Of a stretch of 64,000 bases of DNA, positions 9,597 through 18,119 are shown piece by piece; positions within the stretch are counted from its first letter, which is position 1, and each line of letters opens with the position of its first letter. Source of the stretch: a bacterium. GTDB lineage: Bacteria; Verrucomicrobiota; Verrucomicrobiia; Verrucomicrobiales; Akkermansiaceae. A model generated the notes under the pieces. The model did not search any database. It had not been told where the DNA came from and was given only the letters and a program-made list of their open reading frames with translations. The position numbers and the translations under genes were made by a program. The DNA lies in assembly GCA_018222765.1 (NCBI GenBank), contig JAAEZT010000009.1, positions 1 through 64,000 of the forward strand, given 5' to 3'.

Positions 9597-12500
9597 CTAG
9601 AGAGATTTCAGCAGTTGCACCGCTTCGTGAAGTTTATCAGCCGGTTTTTTGGAACTCAAGCGGGGAAACTTGCCTCCCGGTGGCAGAATATAGTCTCCGT
9701 TTCGCTGGAGCTTCAATCGGTCATTGTGAATTTCGACGATTTGCACTCCTTTGGCCGAAGCGATGATGCGGAGACGGTTGGTTTCGATGAGGTGGACGAT
9801 GGGGCTGGGGAAGCGCCCAAAGCGGTCCCGCCAGTCCTTGGAGATTGCATTGAGCTCCTTTTCGGTGCGGGCCGAGGCCATTTGGCGGTAGGCCGCAACG
9901 CGTAATTCGGAGTCCGGACCATAAGAGCGGGGGAAAAAGGCAGGGAGTTTGCCTTTTTCGTTGCTCCAGCTGCTCTCGGCGAAGATCACGAAATCGATTC
10001 GTAACTGGGCATCAGCACGTTGCATGGGATTCTTGCCATTGAGGGACTCGATCGATTGCTGGAGGAGTTGGCAGTAGAGTTCAAAGCCGACTGCGGTGAT
10101 ATGGCCGGATTGCTTGGTTCCGAGGAGGCTTCCGGCGCCGCGAATTTCAAGATCACGCATGGCGATTTTGAAGCCAGAGCCCAGTTCGGTATATTGTTTG
10201 ATCGCGCTGAGGCGCTTTCGGGCGTCGCCTCCTGCGATAAGTTTTTCAGGGAGCAAAAGAAGGGCGTAAGCGCGGCGGTCGGCCCGGCCCACTCGACCTC
10301 GGAGCTGGTAAAGGTCTGCGAGGCCAAAGCGGTCGGCTCGGTCGATGAGGATGGTGTTGGCGTTGGGGATGTCGATGCCGCTCTCGATGATAGTCGTGGC
10401 GAGAAGGACGTCGGCTTTTCCGTCCACGAATTGATGCATCACTTTTTCGAGGTCGTCTTTGTCCATCTGGCCGTGGCCGACGACCACACGTGCCTCAGGG
10501 ACAAGTTTCTCAATCCTAGTCTTCATGCCAGCGATGGTCGCCACGCGGTTGTGAAGAAAGAACACCTGCCCGCCGCGGGTTAGTTCACGTCGAATGGCAT
10601 TGCGGATGAGTCGTTCGTCGTAGGCGCAGATCGAGGTTTGCACCGGAAGGCGATTGGGCGGGGGTGTGTCGATCGTGGACATGTCGCGCGCGCCCATCAG
10701 CGAGAGATATAAAGTGCGCGGAATTGGCGTGGCAGAAAGCGTGAGAACGTCGATGAGGCGGAAGCGTTCCTTGAGAATTTCTTTGTGACGAACGCCGAAG
10801 CGTTGTTCCTCATCGACGACAAGAAGTCCGATTTTTTTGTATTCCACCCCGGCCGAAAGGAGGCGGTGTGTGCCAATGAGGATGTCGACGTTGCCACCGC
10901 GAACGCCCTCGAGAATCTCGCGTGCTTCGGCGGGGGTTTGAAGCCGGCTCAGGAGTTCAATTCGAACCGGGTAATCGCTCATTCGTGAGCGGAAAGTCCG
11001 AACGTGTTGTTCCGCGAGCACGGTGGTGGGCGCGAGGATGGCGACTTGCTTTCCGCCGGTAACGGCTTTGAAAGCCGCGCGAATCGCGATCTCGGTTTTT
11101 CCAAAACCCACGTCGCCGCAGATGAGGCGATCCATTGGGCGAGGGGACTCCATGTCAATCTTGGTTGCTTCGATGGCACTGCGCTGATCGGGCGTTTCGG
11201 TGAAGGGGAAAGAGGCTTCAAATTCCTGCATCCATTGCCCGTCGGGCGCGTGACCGTAGCCGCCTTTGGATTCGCGTTCGGCCTGGAGGCGAAGAAGTTG
11301 CGCGGCGTAATCCAGGACGGCCGCTTCGGCGATTTTGCGGGCTTTTTTCCAGCGTTTGTCACCGAGTTTGTTGAGGCGCGGTTTGCCTCCGCCGATGCCC
11401 ACGTAGCGGGCGACGAGATGGCTTTGATCGATTGGGACGTGTAAGGTTGAGCCTCCGTCGTACTTGATACCGAGTTCTTCGTCGCCCTCGTCGTTTTCAA
11501 TGAGGCCGATGAATTCGCCAATGCCGTAGTCGGCATGGACCACGAACTCTCCTTGATTGAGCTCATGCACACCGGTAATGGCGGCTGCGGTGCGTTGATG
11601 GGCGAGGGATTCGCGACCTTTGGTGCTGGGAAGATGTTGACGTCCGAAAATTTCGAGAGTGGAAAGAACAACGAGTTTCTGTTCGGGCGCGACAAAGCCT
11701 TTGGCAAGGCGTCCTTCGGTGAAGGTGAAATCGGATTCGTCTCGCTCCAGGATTTCGAGGAAGCGATGGCGTTCGGCTTTGGATGGTGAGACCAGCCCGA
11801 TTTCCCAACCTTGCTTGAGCCAGTCGGAGAGTTGCTCGAGGAAGAGGTTTCGGCTGGAATCTGCGATGACGAAGTCTCCGGCTTCGAACCCCGCGGCAGG
11901 TGAGGGATAGAGATTGGCGTTCCAGTGTTCGTTGGGGCCATCGCTGATGAGGATGTCGGCAATCTCAATGTCGTCCTCGTCGATGGCGATGAGGATGTCG
12001 CCTTCTTCGAACCAATTGGAGAGCGGTTCAACGAGTGAGAGATCACGGCTTCCGAGTTCGAAAGTGTCGAGTTTCCGGGTCGTGGTTTGACTTTCCACGC
12101 TGAATTCGCGGAGGGATTCAATTTCGTCGCCGAAGAACTCCACCCTGATCGGGCTGATGCTTTGGGGTGGATAGAAATCAAGGATGCCGCCGCGTCGGGC
12201 GAACTGGCTGCGTTGGAAAATCTGAGGATATTCTTCGTAGTCTCGCTCTTTGAGCCATGCGATGAGGTCTTCGGGAGAGATCTCTTGTCCCACGGTCAAG
12301 GTGAGTTCTTTTTTGTCGAGAATATCACGAGCTGGAGCCAAAGCCTGCCAAGAGGCTCGTGAGAGGAGGACGGGTTTTCCCGGTGAGCGGGAAATGCGAT
12401 TGATGGTGGAAATGCGCTCGGCCTCGCGATCGGGATCGACCAATTCATCTTCCACGATCACAGTGGGATCAGCGAGGTTGAGAACGGGTGATTTCCAAAA

Positions 12501-12722
12501 GGCAAACTCCTCGGCGAGTTGGTCTCGTCGTCGCGCATGTGGACAAAAGACCCAGACCCGACCGGGGTGTTCCTCGGAGAGAAGAGCGGCGATGAGAAAT
12601 CCTTGCGCGGCTTGGTCGCAAGTCCCGAGCGGAAGCGGTTTCGAACCGGAGGATTTGGGCATGCTGTCCCATGTGGACAGGGCGGATCCCCGCCACAGTT
12701 CCCGAGGAGAACCGGCGTTCAT
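9597..12722 (-). CDS. mfd: Transcription-repair coupling factor
   Basis: 1041 residues. Mfd removes stalled RNA polymerase at DNA lesions and recruits UvrA. Domains in order are a UvrB-homology region (ARRGGILDFYPP), a CarD-like RNA polymerase interaction domain beginning VHADYGIGEFIGL, a superfamily 2 helicase with Walker A GDVGFGKTE and DEEQ box, the TRG-type SRLQ/translocation region with GRVGRADRRAY, and a C-terminal TRCF domain. The N-terminus is somewhat short relative to E. coli (1148), mainly before the UvrB-like module. It heads the leftward run with surA-like, coaD and cstA. Confidence 0.96.
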   Translation of the reverse strand: MNAGSPRELWRGSALSTWDSMPKSSGSKPLPLGTCDQAAQGFLIAALLSEEHPGRVWVFCPHARRRDQLAEEFAFWKSPVLNLADPTVIVEDELVDPDREAERISTINRISRSPGKPVLLSRASWQALAPARDILDKKELTLTVGQEISPEDLIAWLKERDYEEYPQIFQRSQFARRGGILDFYPPQSISPIRVEFFGDEIESLREFSVESQTTTRKLDTFELGSRDLSLVEPLSNWFEEGDILIAIDEDDIEIADILISDGPNEHWNANLYPSPAAGFEAGDFVIADSSRNLFLEQLSDWLKQGWEIGLVSPSKAERHRFLEILERDESDFTFTEGRLAKGFVAPEQKLVVLSTLEIFGRQHLPSTKGRESLAHQRTAAAITGVHELNQGEFVVHADYGIGEFIGLIENDEGDEELGIKYDGGSTLHVPIDQSHLVARYVGIGGGKPRLNKLGDKRWKKARKIAEAAVLDYAAQLLRLQAERESKGGYGHAPDGQWMQEFEASFPFTETPDQRSAIEATKIDMESPRPMDRLICGDVGFGKTEIAIRAAFKAVTGGKQVAILAPTTVLAEQHVRTFRSRMSDYPVRIELLSRLQTPAEAREILEGVRGGNVDILIGTHRLLSAGVEYKKIGLLVVDEEQRFGVRHKEILKERFRLIDVLTLSATPIPRTLYLSLMGARDMSTIDTPPPNRLPVQTSICAYDERLIRNAIRRELTRGGQVFFLHNRVATIAGMKTRIEKLVPEARVVVGHGQMDKDDLEKVMHQFVDGKADVLLATTIIESGIDIPNANTILIDRADRFGLADLYQLRGRVGRADRRAYALLLLPEKLIAGGDARKRLSAIKQYTELGSGFKIAMRDLEIRGAGSLLGTKQSGHITAVGFELYCQLLQQSIESLNGKNPMQRADAQLRIDFVIFAESSWSNEKGKLPAFFPRSYGPDSELRVAAYRQMASARTEKELNAISKDWRDRFGRFPSPIVHLIETNRLRIIASAKGVQIVEIHNDRLKLQRNGDYILPPGGKFPRLSSKKPADKLHEAVQLLKSL

Positions 12723-13072
12723 CGGGATGGGCTATACCATGGGAGAAGCGGGGCGCAAGTGTGGGTAAAGTCGATTGCTTGCACCGGTCGTCTGAAGGTG
12801 CCCTTTGCTTGTTGTCGCACAGAGTTCAACTAATGTGAATGTAGGCTGGAACGCCATTTGTGAGGATTACAGGGTCGAGAGCGACCGAAGTGAGGGGAAT
12901 GGAAAGGTCACAGAGAGATATAAGGGGAAGGGAAATAATACGATTAATGAGACGAATCGTTCAGATTTCCGGCCCACAATAAAGTGTAAGAACGGAACTT
13001 AAAAAGTTTCGAATATCAATTGCTGTTGGAGTCGGAGCTTGTTTTAAGCTTGGGCTCTGGGAAGATTTAGTC
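12723..13072. promoter_or_regulatory. Intergenic region between mfd and thiol dioxygenase gene
   Basis: About 350 bases between two divergent genes, so it must hold promoters for both. A purine-rich stretch (12880-12940) and an AAGCTT-containing short inverted repeat near 13045 are visible, but no convincing -35/-10 pair, terminator or RNA gene. A small open frame inside it has no recognisable protein and no ribosome binding site. A GGGAAG about eight bases before the ATG at 13073 may serve the downstream gene. Confidence 0.35.
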
Positions 13073-13804
13073 ATGGATGAATATGACCGCCGTCACTTTA
13101 TTCGGACTTCCTTGCCGGGCTTTCTTGGACTGACCATGGCTTTGCCGGGGTTAAATGCGATCGCAACGCGGGCCAATGCCTGCAATGGCCGTTTGGCTGA
13201 AAAGCAACCAATTAACTGGGATGCCTTTCTGGAAGCAGTGGAGCGAGAGGCCTCGCGCCAGCATCTCGATGATTGGAATGAGGCAGCCTATGTCGCGAGA
13301 GCATCGTTGCTTTGTTCACGGTTGAATCTTAAGGACGAGCATTTGCTCAAAGCCTTTAAAAAAGCTCATCGTGGTCTCGGAAATAAGCGGGTGGATTTCG
13401 AACCGCTAGAGAAGCAACGCGATTTTCATGTCACGCTCTTGCAGTTTGAAAAAGAGGAAGCGATTCCTCATCATAATCATCCCGAGATGACTGGAGTAAT
13501 TCTTTGTGCTTCCGGGAAGATTGAAACGAAGAATTACGATCTTCTTCCGGATGAATTGGAGAAGGATCACGTTCTTCTCCAAGAGACGAATCATGACTTT
13601 TTAGAGAAGGGTGTCGTCTCATCGCTGACGTCGAAAAAGCGAAATATTCACTGGTTGCAGGCCCATGAGACGACCCAATTAGTTGACATTTTTGCGCCGC
13701 CTTACAATAAGGAACGGATTGAAAAGTCGTCATGGTTTGATGTCGACCCGCAACCATTTTCCAAGAAAGGGAATCCGAAGATCCATAAGGCGAAGAAAAG
13801 ATGA
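13073..13804 (+). CDS. Tat-exported thiol dioxygenase, PCO/ADO (cysteamine dioxygenase) family
   Basis: 243 residues. The N-terminus carries a twin-arginine pattern, RRHFIRTSLPGFLGL, leading into a hydrophobic stretch. The body is a cupin of the PCO_ADO family. The HxH pair falls at His134/His136 in HHNHPEMTGV, and the third putative iron ligand is His193 in RNIHWLQA, followed by DIFAPPY, which matches the tail motif of plant cysteine oxidases and animal cysteamine dioxygenase. These enzymes add O2 to a thiol, on cysteamine or N-terminal Cys. The substrate here is unknown, and export is an inference. The neighbour kamA converges with it, so no operon is implied. Confidence 0.7.
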   Translation: MDEYDRRHFIRTSLPGFLGLTMALPGLNAIATRANACNGRLAEKQPINWDAFLEAVEREASRQHLDDWNEAAYVARASLLCSRLNLKDEHLLKAFKKAHRGLGNKRVDFEPLEKQRDFHVTLLQFEKEEAIPHHNHPEMTGVILCASGKIETKNYDLLPDELEKDHVLLQETNHDFLEKGVVSSLTSKKRNIHWLQAHETTQLVDIFAPPYNKERIEKSSWFDVDPQPFSKKGNPKIHKAKKR

Positions 13805-13811
13805 TCCCTGC

Positions 13812-14966
13812 TTAATGGGCGAGGCTATTGGATGTTTTTGAGGCCTCGGGATAGATGAACTCCTTCCCTTCGTAATTCCTAAGGATAGTACGTTCGTCGT
13901 TTTGTTCGACGATATATTGCGGGTTGAGGGGGATCTTTCCGCCGCCTCCGGGGCCGTCGACGACGAACTGTGGGATGGCATACCCGGAAGTGTGACCGCG
14001 GAGGCCTTCGATGATCTTGATGCCTTTGGCCATGCCAGTGCGGAGGTGGGCGGTGCCTTGGATGAGATCGCCCTGATAGAGATAGTAGGGACGAACACGG
14101 CACATGAGGAGCTTTTGGACGAGTTCCTTTTGGATCTCGACCGTGTCGTTGACTCCTTTGAGAAGGACGGATTGGTTCCCCATGACAATGCCGGCGTCTG
14201 CCAGGCGACCGAGCGCGTCGCGGACTTCGGAGGTGAGTTCGTCGGGGTGGTTGCTGTGGATGGAAAGGAAGAAGGGATGGAACTGCTTGAGCATATTGCA
14301 GAGTTCCGGGGTGATTCTTTGGGGAAGGAAAAGCGGGATGCGGGAGCCAAGACGAAGGAATTGAATGTGGGGAATCTCGTGGAGACGTCGGAGGAGGCCT
14401 TCGAGTTTAGAGTCGGAGAAGAGGAGTGGGTCTCCGCCGGAAAGAAGGACATCACGCACCTGCGGGCTTCGTTTGAGATACTCGATGGCTTGGTCCCATT
14501 GGGTTTCGAGTTTCTGGTCCGAAACACCGGAAACAACACGGGAACGAGTGCAGTAGCGACAGTAGGATGCGCAGCGGTCGGTGACGAGAAAAAGAACGCG
14601 ATCGGGGTAACGGTGGACGAGTCCAGGAACAGGCATGTGGGAATCCTCGCCACAAGGGTCGGACATTTCCGAAGGGTCAGTGTAGGTTTCTTCAATGCGC
14701 GGGATGACCTGCCGGCGGATCGGGCAATCGGGATCGGTGGGGTGGATGAGGTTGAAGAAGTGCGGCGTGATGGAAGTGGCCAGTTTGGTCCCGGTGAGGA
14801 GGATGCCGGCTCGTTCTTCTTCAGAGAGTGCTAGGTGTTTCTCGATGTCGGCGAGTGAGGAGACGCGGTTCTTGAGTTGCCATTTGGCAGAGTTCCAGTC
14901 TTCGGCTGAGATATTTTCGTTCGCCCAGAACCCGGGCGCCGAGGATGTGAAGGAGATTTTGCTCAA
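13812..14966 (-). CDS. kamA: KamA-family radical SAM aminomutase (lysine 2,3-aminomutase-like)
   Basis: 384 residues. The radical SAM cluster motif is CASYCRYC (C-x3-C-x2-C) after DRVLFLVTDR, and a PLP-binding C-terminal half contains LRTGMAKGIKIIEGLRGHTSGYAIPQFVVDGPGGGGK. This is the layout of lysine 2,3-aminomutase, which interconverts lysine and beta-lysine. The same family includes EpmB, which supplies beta-lysine for EF-P; the length is between EpmB (342) and clostridial KamA (416), so the physiological role is open. No EpmA or beta-lysine catabolic gene is in the window. It is divergent from the HTH regulator. Confidence 0.85.
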   Translation of the reverse strand: MSKISFTSSAPGFWANENISAEDWNSAKWQLKNRVSSLADIEKHLALSEEERAGILLTGTKLATSITPHFFNLIHPTDPDCPIRRQVIPRIEETYTDPSEMSDPCGEDSHMPVPGLVHRYPDRVLFLVTDRCASYCRYCTRSRVVSGVSDQKLETQWDQAIEYLKRSPQVRDVLLSGGDPLLFSDSKLEGLLRRLHEIPHIQFLRLGSRIPLFLPQRITPELCNMLKQFHPFFLSIHSNHPDELTSEVRDALGRLADAGIVMGNQSVLLKGVNDTVEIQKELVQKLLMCRVRPYYLYQGDLIQGTAHLRTGMAKGIKIIEGLRGHTSGYAIPQFVVDGPGGGGKIPLNPQYIVEQNDERTILRNYEGKEFIYPEASKTSNSLAH

Positions 14967-15254
14967 ATCGGGGCCATTATATGATGAATTGAGAGATTGT
15001 CAAAAGTGTGTGTTATTACTTTGTGGGTGGTTGGTCTCTGTTGTTCTGGGTTGCGGAGTAAGTTTTGTGAGAGTGTAGGATGCAGGCTCGGTCACTTCCT
15101 CGCAAAGGCTCCGGCGGACAAGAGAGAAGGGGTGGGGGAGGTCAGGCTCAAGGCTCGCTTATTCGAGGTCGATTTTAATATAATTATCTATTTATTACGT
15201 TCATCTAAAATATTTTACTTGATTTAATTACTTAAATGCCTTAATTGGTTTGCG
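14967..15254. promoter_or_regulatory. Divergent, strongly AT-rich upstream region
   Basis: 288 bases between kamA (leftwards) and the winged-helix regulator (rightwards). The last 80 bases before 15255 are conspicuously AT-rich against a GC-moderate background (TTTAATATAATTATCTA, then AAAATATTTTACTTGATT), as expected for a strong or curved promoter. AATATTTT-type palindromic words occur there. No definite -35/-10 pair is claimed. Autoregulation by the adjacent HTH protein is plausible but not shown. Confidence 0.4.
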
Positions 15255-15986
15255 ATGTTTTTGAAGGTTCAACGAGATACAATGCGGTCGTCTTATGCGG
15301 AGATTCTTGAGTCGATTAAGTGTTCGGATGGGATGCCAATTTCGGAACTCTCTCGGGAGTTGGGAATGAGTTATATGGGAGTGAAGCAGCATTGCTTGAA
15401 TTTGACGGAGCGGGGATATTTGGTGGAATGGCGGGTGCCGCGCGAGAAACGGGCGGTGGGGCGACCGGAGAAATTGTATCGTCTGACAAAGAAAGCTGAT
15501 CCGCTTTTTCCGCAGGCGGAGATTGGATTGACCCTAGCTGTTTTTGAGGGTGCGCGGCAGTTGTATGGTGAGTCAGCGCCGGAAAAGTTGTTGTTTCATC
15601 ATTTCCAAGAATTGCGGGATCAATGGCAGGCGAAGGTGCGGACGGGGAAATCGCTAGTAGAGAAAGCGACGCGCTTGACAGATTTGCGGGACAAGCAGGG
15701 TTGGTTTAGCCGGTGTCACTATGATCCGGAGACTGGGTTTCGGATTGAGGAGTTTCATAATCCGCTCGCGGAAATTTATGCGAAGTATCCTAATGCGGTT
15801 CGCATGGAGGTGCAGATGATGGAGCAGGTGCTTGGGACCAAGGTGATTCGCAATGAGGCGAGCGTGGGAAAGGGGCGCAAGCGTGTCGTTTATGAAATCG
15901 CGACACTTGGAATGCGGAGTGAGGAGAAAGCGAGTGGGCCGATCCAGCCGGAGATTCGTGCCGGTGGGCAGGGCCAGTTATTTTAG
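15255..15986 (+). CDS. Winged-helix transcriptional regulator (SufR/DeoR-like)
   Basis: 243 residues. The N-terminal winged helix includes ISELSRELGMSYMGVKQHCLNL as helix-turn-helix and GYLVEWRVPREKRAVGRPEKLYRLT as wing; the GRP-x-LYRLT ending is shared by SufR and related regulators. The rest is a helical effector region. Unlike SufR, there is no set of clustered cysteines in the C-terminal half for an Fe-S cluster. A second in-frame ATG at 15282 (MRSSYAEI) is an alternative start, and neither has a good ribosome site. The gene ends four bases into the convergent Fur-family gene. Targets unknown. Confidence 0.65.
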   Translation: MFLKVQRDTMRSSYAEILESIKCSDGMPISELSRELGMSYMGVKQHCLNLTERGYLVEWRVPREKRAVGRPEKLYRLTKKADPLFPQAEIGLTLAVFEGARQLYGESAPEKLLFHHFQELRDQWQAKVRTGKSLVEKATRLTDLRDKQGWFSRCHYDPETGFRIEEFHNPLAEIYAKYPNAVRMEVQMMEQVLGTKVIRNEASVGKGRKRVVYEIATLGMRSEEKASGPIQPEIRAGGQGQLF

Positions 15987-16414
15987 GGGGAGGTGCTGCA
16001 CTTCGGGCAACGGCCGAAGAATTCGAGTTCATGGTAGAGTTCGGTGAAGCCGGTTTCTTCACGGATCTCTTCTTCTAGTTGATGGACGGGGCAAGGGGCG
16101 TCGATAGGCTCGATGCTGCCGCAGTCGGTGCAGATGAGGTAATCCCGGTGGATGCCGGGAAGGAGAAGAGTGAAGTAGGCGGCGCGTTCGTGGAGGCCGA
16201 GGCGACGGGTCATGCCTTTTTCGCAGAGGCGTTGAAGGAGGCGAAAGACGGTGGCTTTGTCGCACTTTGATGAGAGGTGGCCGCAACTAGTGAGTTCGGC
16301 GAGCGTCATGGGACGGTTGTGCTCGGCGAGGCAGGTGAAGAGTGCTTCGAGCGCCTTGGTGCGTCGCAATCCGGAATCGCGGGCTTGTTGGAGAAGTGAA
16401 TTTATTTGCGACAT
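15983..16414 (-). CDS. Fur-family metal-responsive repressor
   Basis: 143 residues from ATG 16414, chosen because the longer in-frame extension is proline-rich and overlaps ruvB. An N-terminal winged helix (LTSCGHLSSKCDKATVFRLLQRLCEKG) is followed by the Fur dimerisation domain with two CxxC pairs (CTDCGS and CPKC) for structural zinc and the H-x-D-type HRDYL regulatory site. The family includes Fur, Zur, Mur and PerR; the DNA-binding helix alone does not decide which metal. It sits one base after the ruvB stop, in the same direction. The nearby zinc-free bL36 gene makes Zur worth considering. Confidence 0.85.
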   Translation of the reverse strand: MSQINSLLQQARDSGLRRTKALEALFTCLAEHNRPMTLAELTSCGHLSSKCDKATVFRLLQRLCEKGMTRRLGLHERAAYFTLLLPGIHRDYLICTDCGSIEPIDAPCPVHQLEEEIREETGFTELYHELEFFGRCPKCSTSP

Positions 16415-16415
16415 G

Positions 16416-17441
16416 TTAGAGAAGGCTTTGTTGTTCAGTAGGATCAGATGGAGGGTCGGCGCCGATCTTGGTGTAGGCGGCGGGCATGGCGACACGGCCG
16501 CGTGGAGTGCGTTTGACGAAGCCCTGCATAATGAGGAAGGGTTCGTGCACTTCCTCCAAGGTAGACGCGTCTTCACCGATGGCGACGGCGAGTGAGGAGA
16601 GGCCAACTGGGCCTCCGTTGAATTTGTAGATCATCGCCTCCAAAATGCGGGTGTCCATTTCGTCGAGGCCGTCTTTGTCGATCTCAATCATGACAAGGGC
16701 GGCTTCGGCAACGTCGGCGGTGATCTTTCCGTTGTGGTGAACCTGGGCGTAATCACGGACCCATCGAAGGAGATTATTGGCGATTCGGGGAGTTCCTCGG
16801 GAGCGGGAGGCAATGACCAGGGCGCCTTCTTGGTTAAGGTCGAGATCAAGAATGGACGCTGATCGAGTGATGATGAAAGCGAGTTGTTCCTCCGTGTAGT
16901 AATCGAGTCGGTTAATTAGGCCAAAGCGGGAGCGCAGCGGAGAGGTGAGCATGCCCGAGCGGGTTGTCGCGCCGACGAGAGTAAATTTAGGGAGCTGTAG
17001 TTGGATTGAGCGGGCAGAGGGGCCGGAATCGATGATGATATCGAGGCGGTAGTCTTCCATGGCCGGGTAGAGGTATTCTTCGATGGCGGGATGGAGGCGA
17101 TGAATTTCGTCGATAAAGAGAATGTCGCCGCGCTGGAGATTGGTGAGAATGCCGGCGAGATCGCCGGCTTTTTCGATCTGAGGCCCTGATGTGGTGTGGA
17201 GCGTGGAACCAACGGCGGTGGCGACGATATTGGCGAGGGTGGTTTTGCCCAATCCCGGCGGTCCGGAAAGGAGGACGTGCTCGAGGACATCGTCGCGTTG
17301 CTTTGCGGCCTCGACCATGAGCATGAGGCGGGCGGTGACCTTTTCCTGGCCGTGAAAGTCATCGAACCCCGGAGGGCGGAGAGTTAAATCTTCCGGGGTC
17401 TCGGTGGAATTGACGTTTTCTTGGAAATAAGAGTCGGACAT
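16416..17441 (-). CDS. ruvB: Holliday junction branch migration helicase RuvB
   Basis: 341 residues. The AAA+ motor of the RuvABC complex that drives branch migration of recombination intermediates. Walker A is [11 protein letters not shown], Walker B is [10 protein letters not shown], sensor motif is GATTRSG, and the C-terminal winged helix ends with [18 protein letters not shown]. The length is normal. ruvA and ruvC are not adjacent. It is read leftwards into the Fur-family gene with only one base between them, so the two are probably cotranscribed. Confidence 0.97.
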   Translation of the reverse strand: MSDSYFQENVNSTETPEDLTLRPPGFDDFHGQEKVTARLMLMVEAAKQRDDVLEHVLLSGPPGLGKTTLANIVATAVGSTLHTTSGPQIEKAGDLAGILTNLQRGDILFIDEIHRLHPAIEEYLYPAMEDYRLDIIIDSGPSARSIQLQLPKFTLVGATTRSGMLTSPLRSRFGLINRLDYYTEEQLAFIITRSASILDLDLNQEGALVIASRSRGTPRIANNLLRWVRDYAQVHHNGKITADVAEAALVMIEIDKDGLDEMDTRILEAMIYKFNGGPVGLSSLAVAIGEDASTLEEVHEPFLIMQGFVKRTPRGRVAMPAAYTKIGADPPSDPTEQQSLL

Positions 17442-17564
17442 GGAGATCGCTGCTCGGAGAGTAAAACAGGAAGGGGGTAGCTTGGATATTAATTTTTCTT
17501 AGGAATGGGCTTTACACGGGATTAAGACTGACTAGGTTTCCGCCCTCCACGAATTTCTGGTTTT

Positions 17565-17729
17565 ATGAAAGTTTTGTCTTCACTCGGATCCGCCAAACGT
17601 CGCCACGCAGACTGCCAAGTTGTTAAGCGTAAGGGAACTCTCTACGTTATTAACAAGACGAACCCACGCTTTAAAGCCCGTCAGGGAGCGACCAAGGGCA
17701 CCAAAATGTCCAAGAAAGGCGTGAACTAA
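17565..17729 (+). CDS. rpmJ: Ribosomal protein bL36, zinc-ligand-free type, with C-terminal extension
   Basis: 54 residues, [18 protein letters not shown] at the start, then [23 protein letters not shown]. This is bL36 of the type exemplified by E. coli YkgO, with a single Cys in place of the three Cys and one His that bind zinc in the classical form. A lysine-rich tail of about 12 residues extends past the family's usual end. It is one of the smallest genes in the window and has its own terminator 31 bases downstream. It is rightward and isolated, divergent from ruvB, with no clear Shine-Dalgarno sequence. Confidence 0.93.
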   Translation: MKVLSSLGSAKRRHADCQVVKRKGTLYVINKTNPRFKARQGATKGTKMSKKGVN

Positions 17730-17759
17730 AAGCGACGTCGTATAAACTTTTTTCTGAAG

Positions 17760-17788
17760 CGGCTCCTGAGAGGGAGTCGTTTTTTTTT
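17760..17788 (+). terminator. Rho-independent terminator of the bL36 gene
   Basis: CGGCTCC pairs with GGGAGTCG (one G-U pair) around a short TGAGA loop, immediately followed by nine Ts. It lies 31 bases after the bL36 stop codon. Confidence 0.85.
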
Positions 17789-17812
17789 GCGACCCGATGA
17801 AAAAAGGAATCG

Positions 17813-18007
17813 ATGATCGAAAACAATGTAAATACATCGGTTTCTACCCTAGGTGTTCGATGTGAGGTGCAGCGCCTTCCCAGTGACCAGGGTATGGAGT
17901 TGGCAGTGATTGAGGGGATTACCGATGTGGTGGAAGACGAAGCAGCCAAATTGGTCGCGTCGCGGACCCTGGAATCGGCGCACACGATTAACTTGGAGGG
18001 ACTCTAG
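17813..18007 (+). CDS. Small hypothetical protein
   Basis: 64 residues, no recognised family, signal peptide or membrane segment; mildly acidic, with the run GMELAVIEGITDVVEDEAAKLV predicted helix/strand. GGA about seven bases before the ATG is a reasonable ribosome site, and third-position bases resemble coding sequence nearby. It follows the bL36 terminator by 24 bases, so it needs its own promoter or read-through. The longer frames on the opposite strand run across the bL36 gene and are less credible. Treated as a possible gene only. Confidence 0.35.
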   Translation: MIENNVNTSVSTLGVRCEVQRLPSDQGMELAVIEGITDVVEDEAAKLVASRTLESAHTINLEGL

Positions 18008-18119
18008 GATAATTAGAATATCTCGGGAAATTTACGTAGCGTGATAGTTGTAGCAACGGGCGGTGGCTTGGAGCGGGGTCTGACGTCCTCAATTCAGCGT
18101 CGGTCCTCAATTTTTGGAG

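Noticed and set aside
10979-12181. 400-residue open frame on the minus strand
   Set aside because: It lies inside mfd in another frame, is Ser/Pro/Arg-rich with no family, and mfd is certain.
12805-13002. 65-codon frame upstream of the thiol dioxygenase
   Set aside because: No ribosome site, low-complexity product, no family; treated as intergenic.
17510-17540. TTTACA plus TAGGTT as a bL36 promoter
   Set aside because: The -10 match is only three of six; not enough to call.
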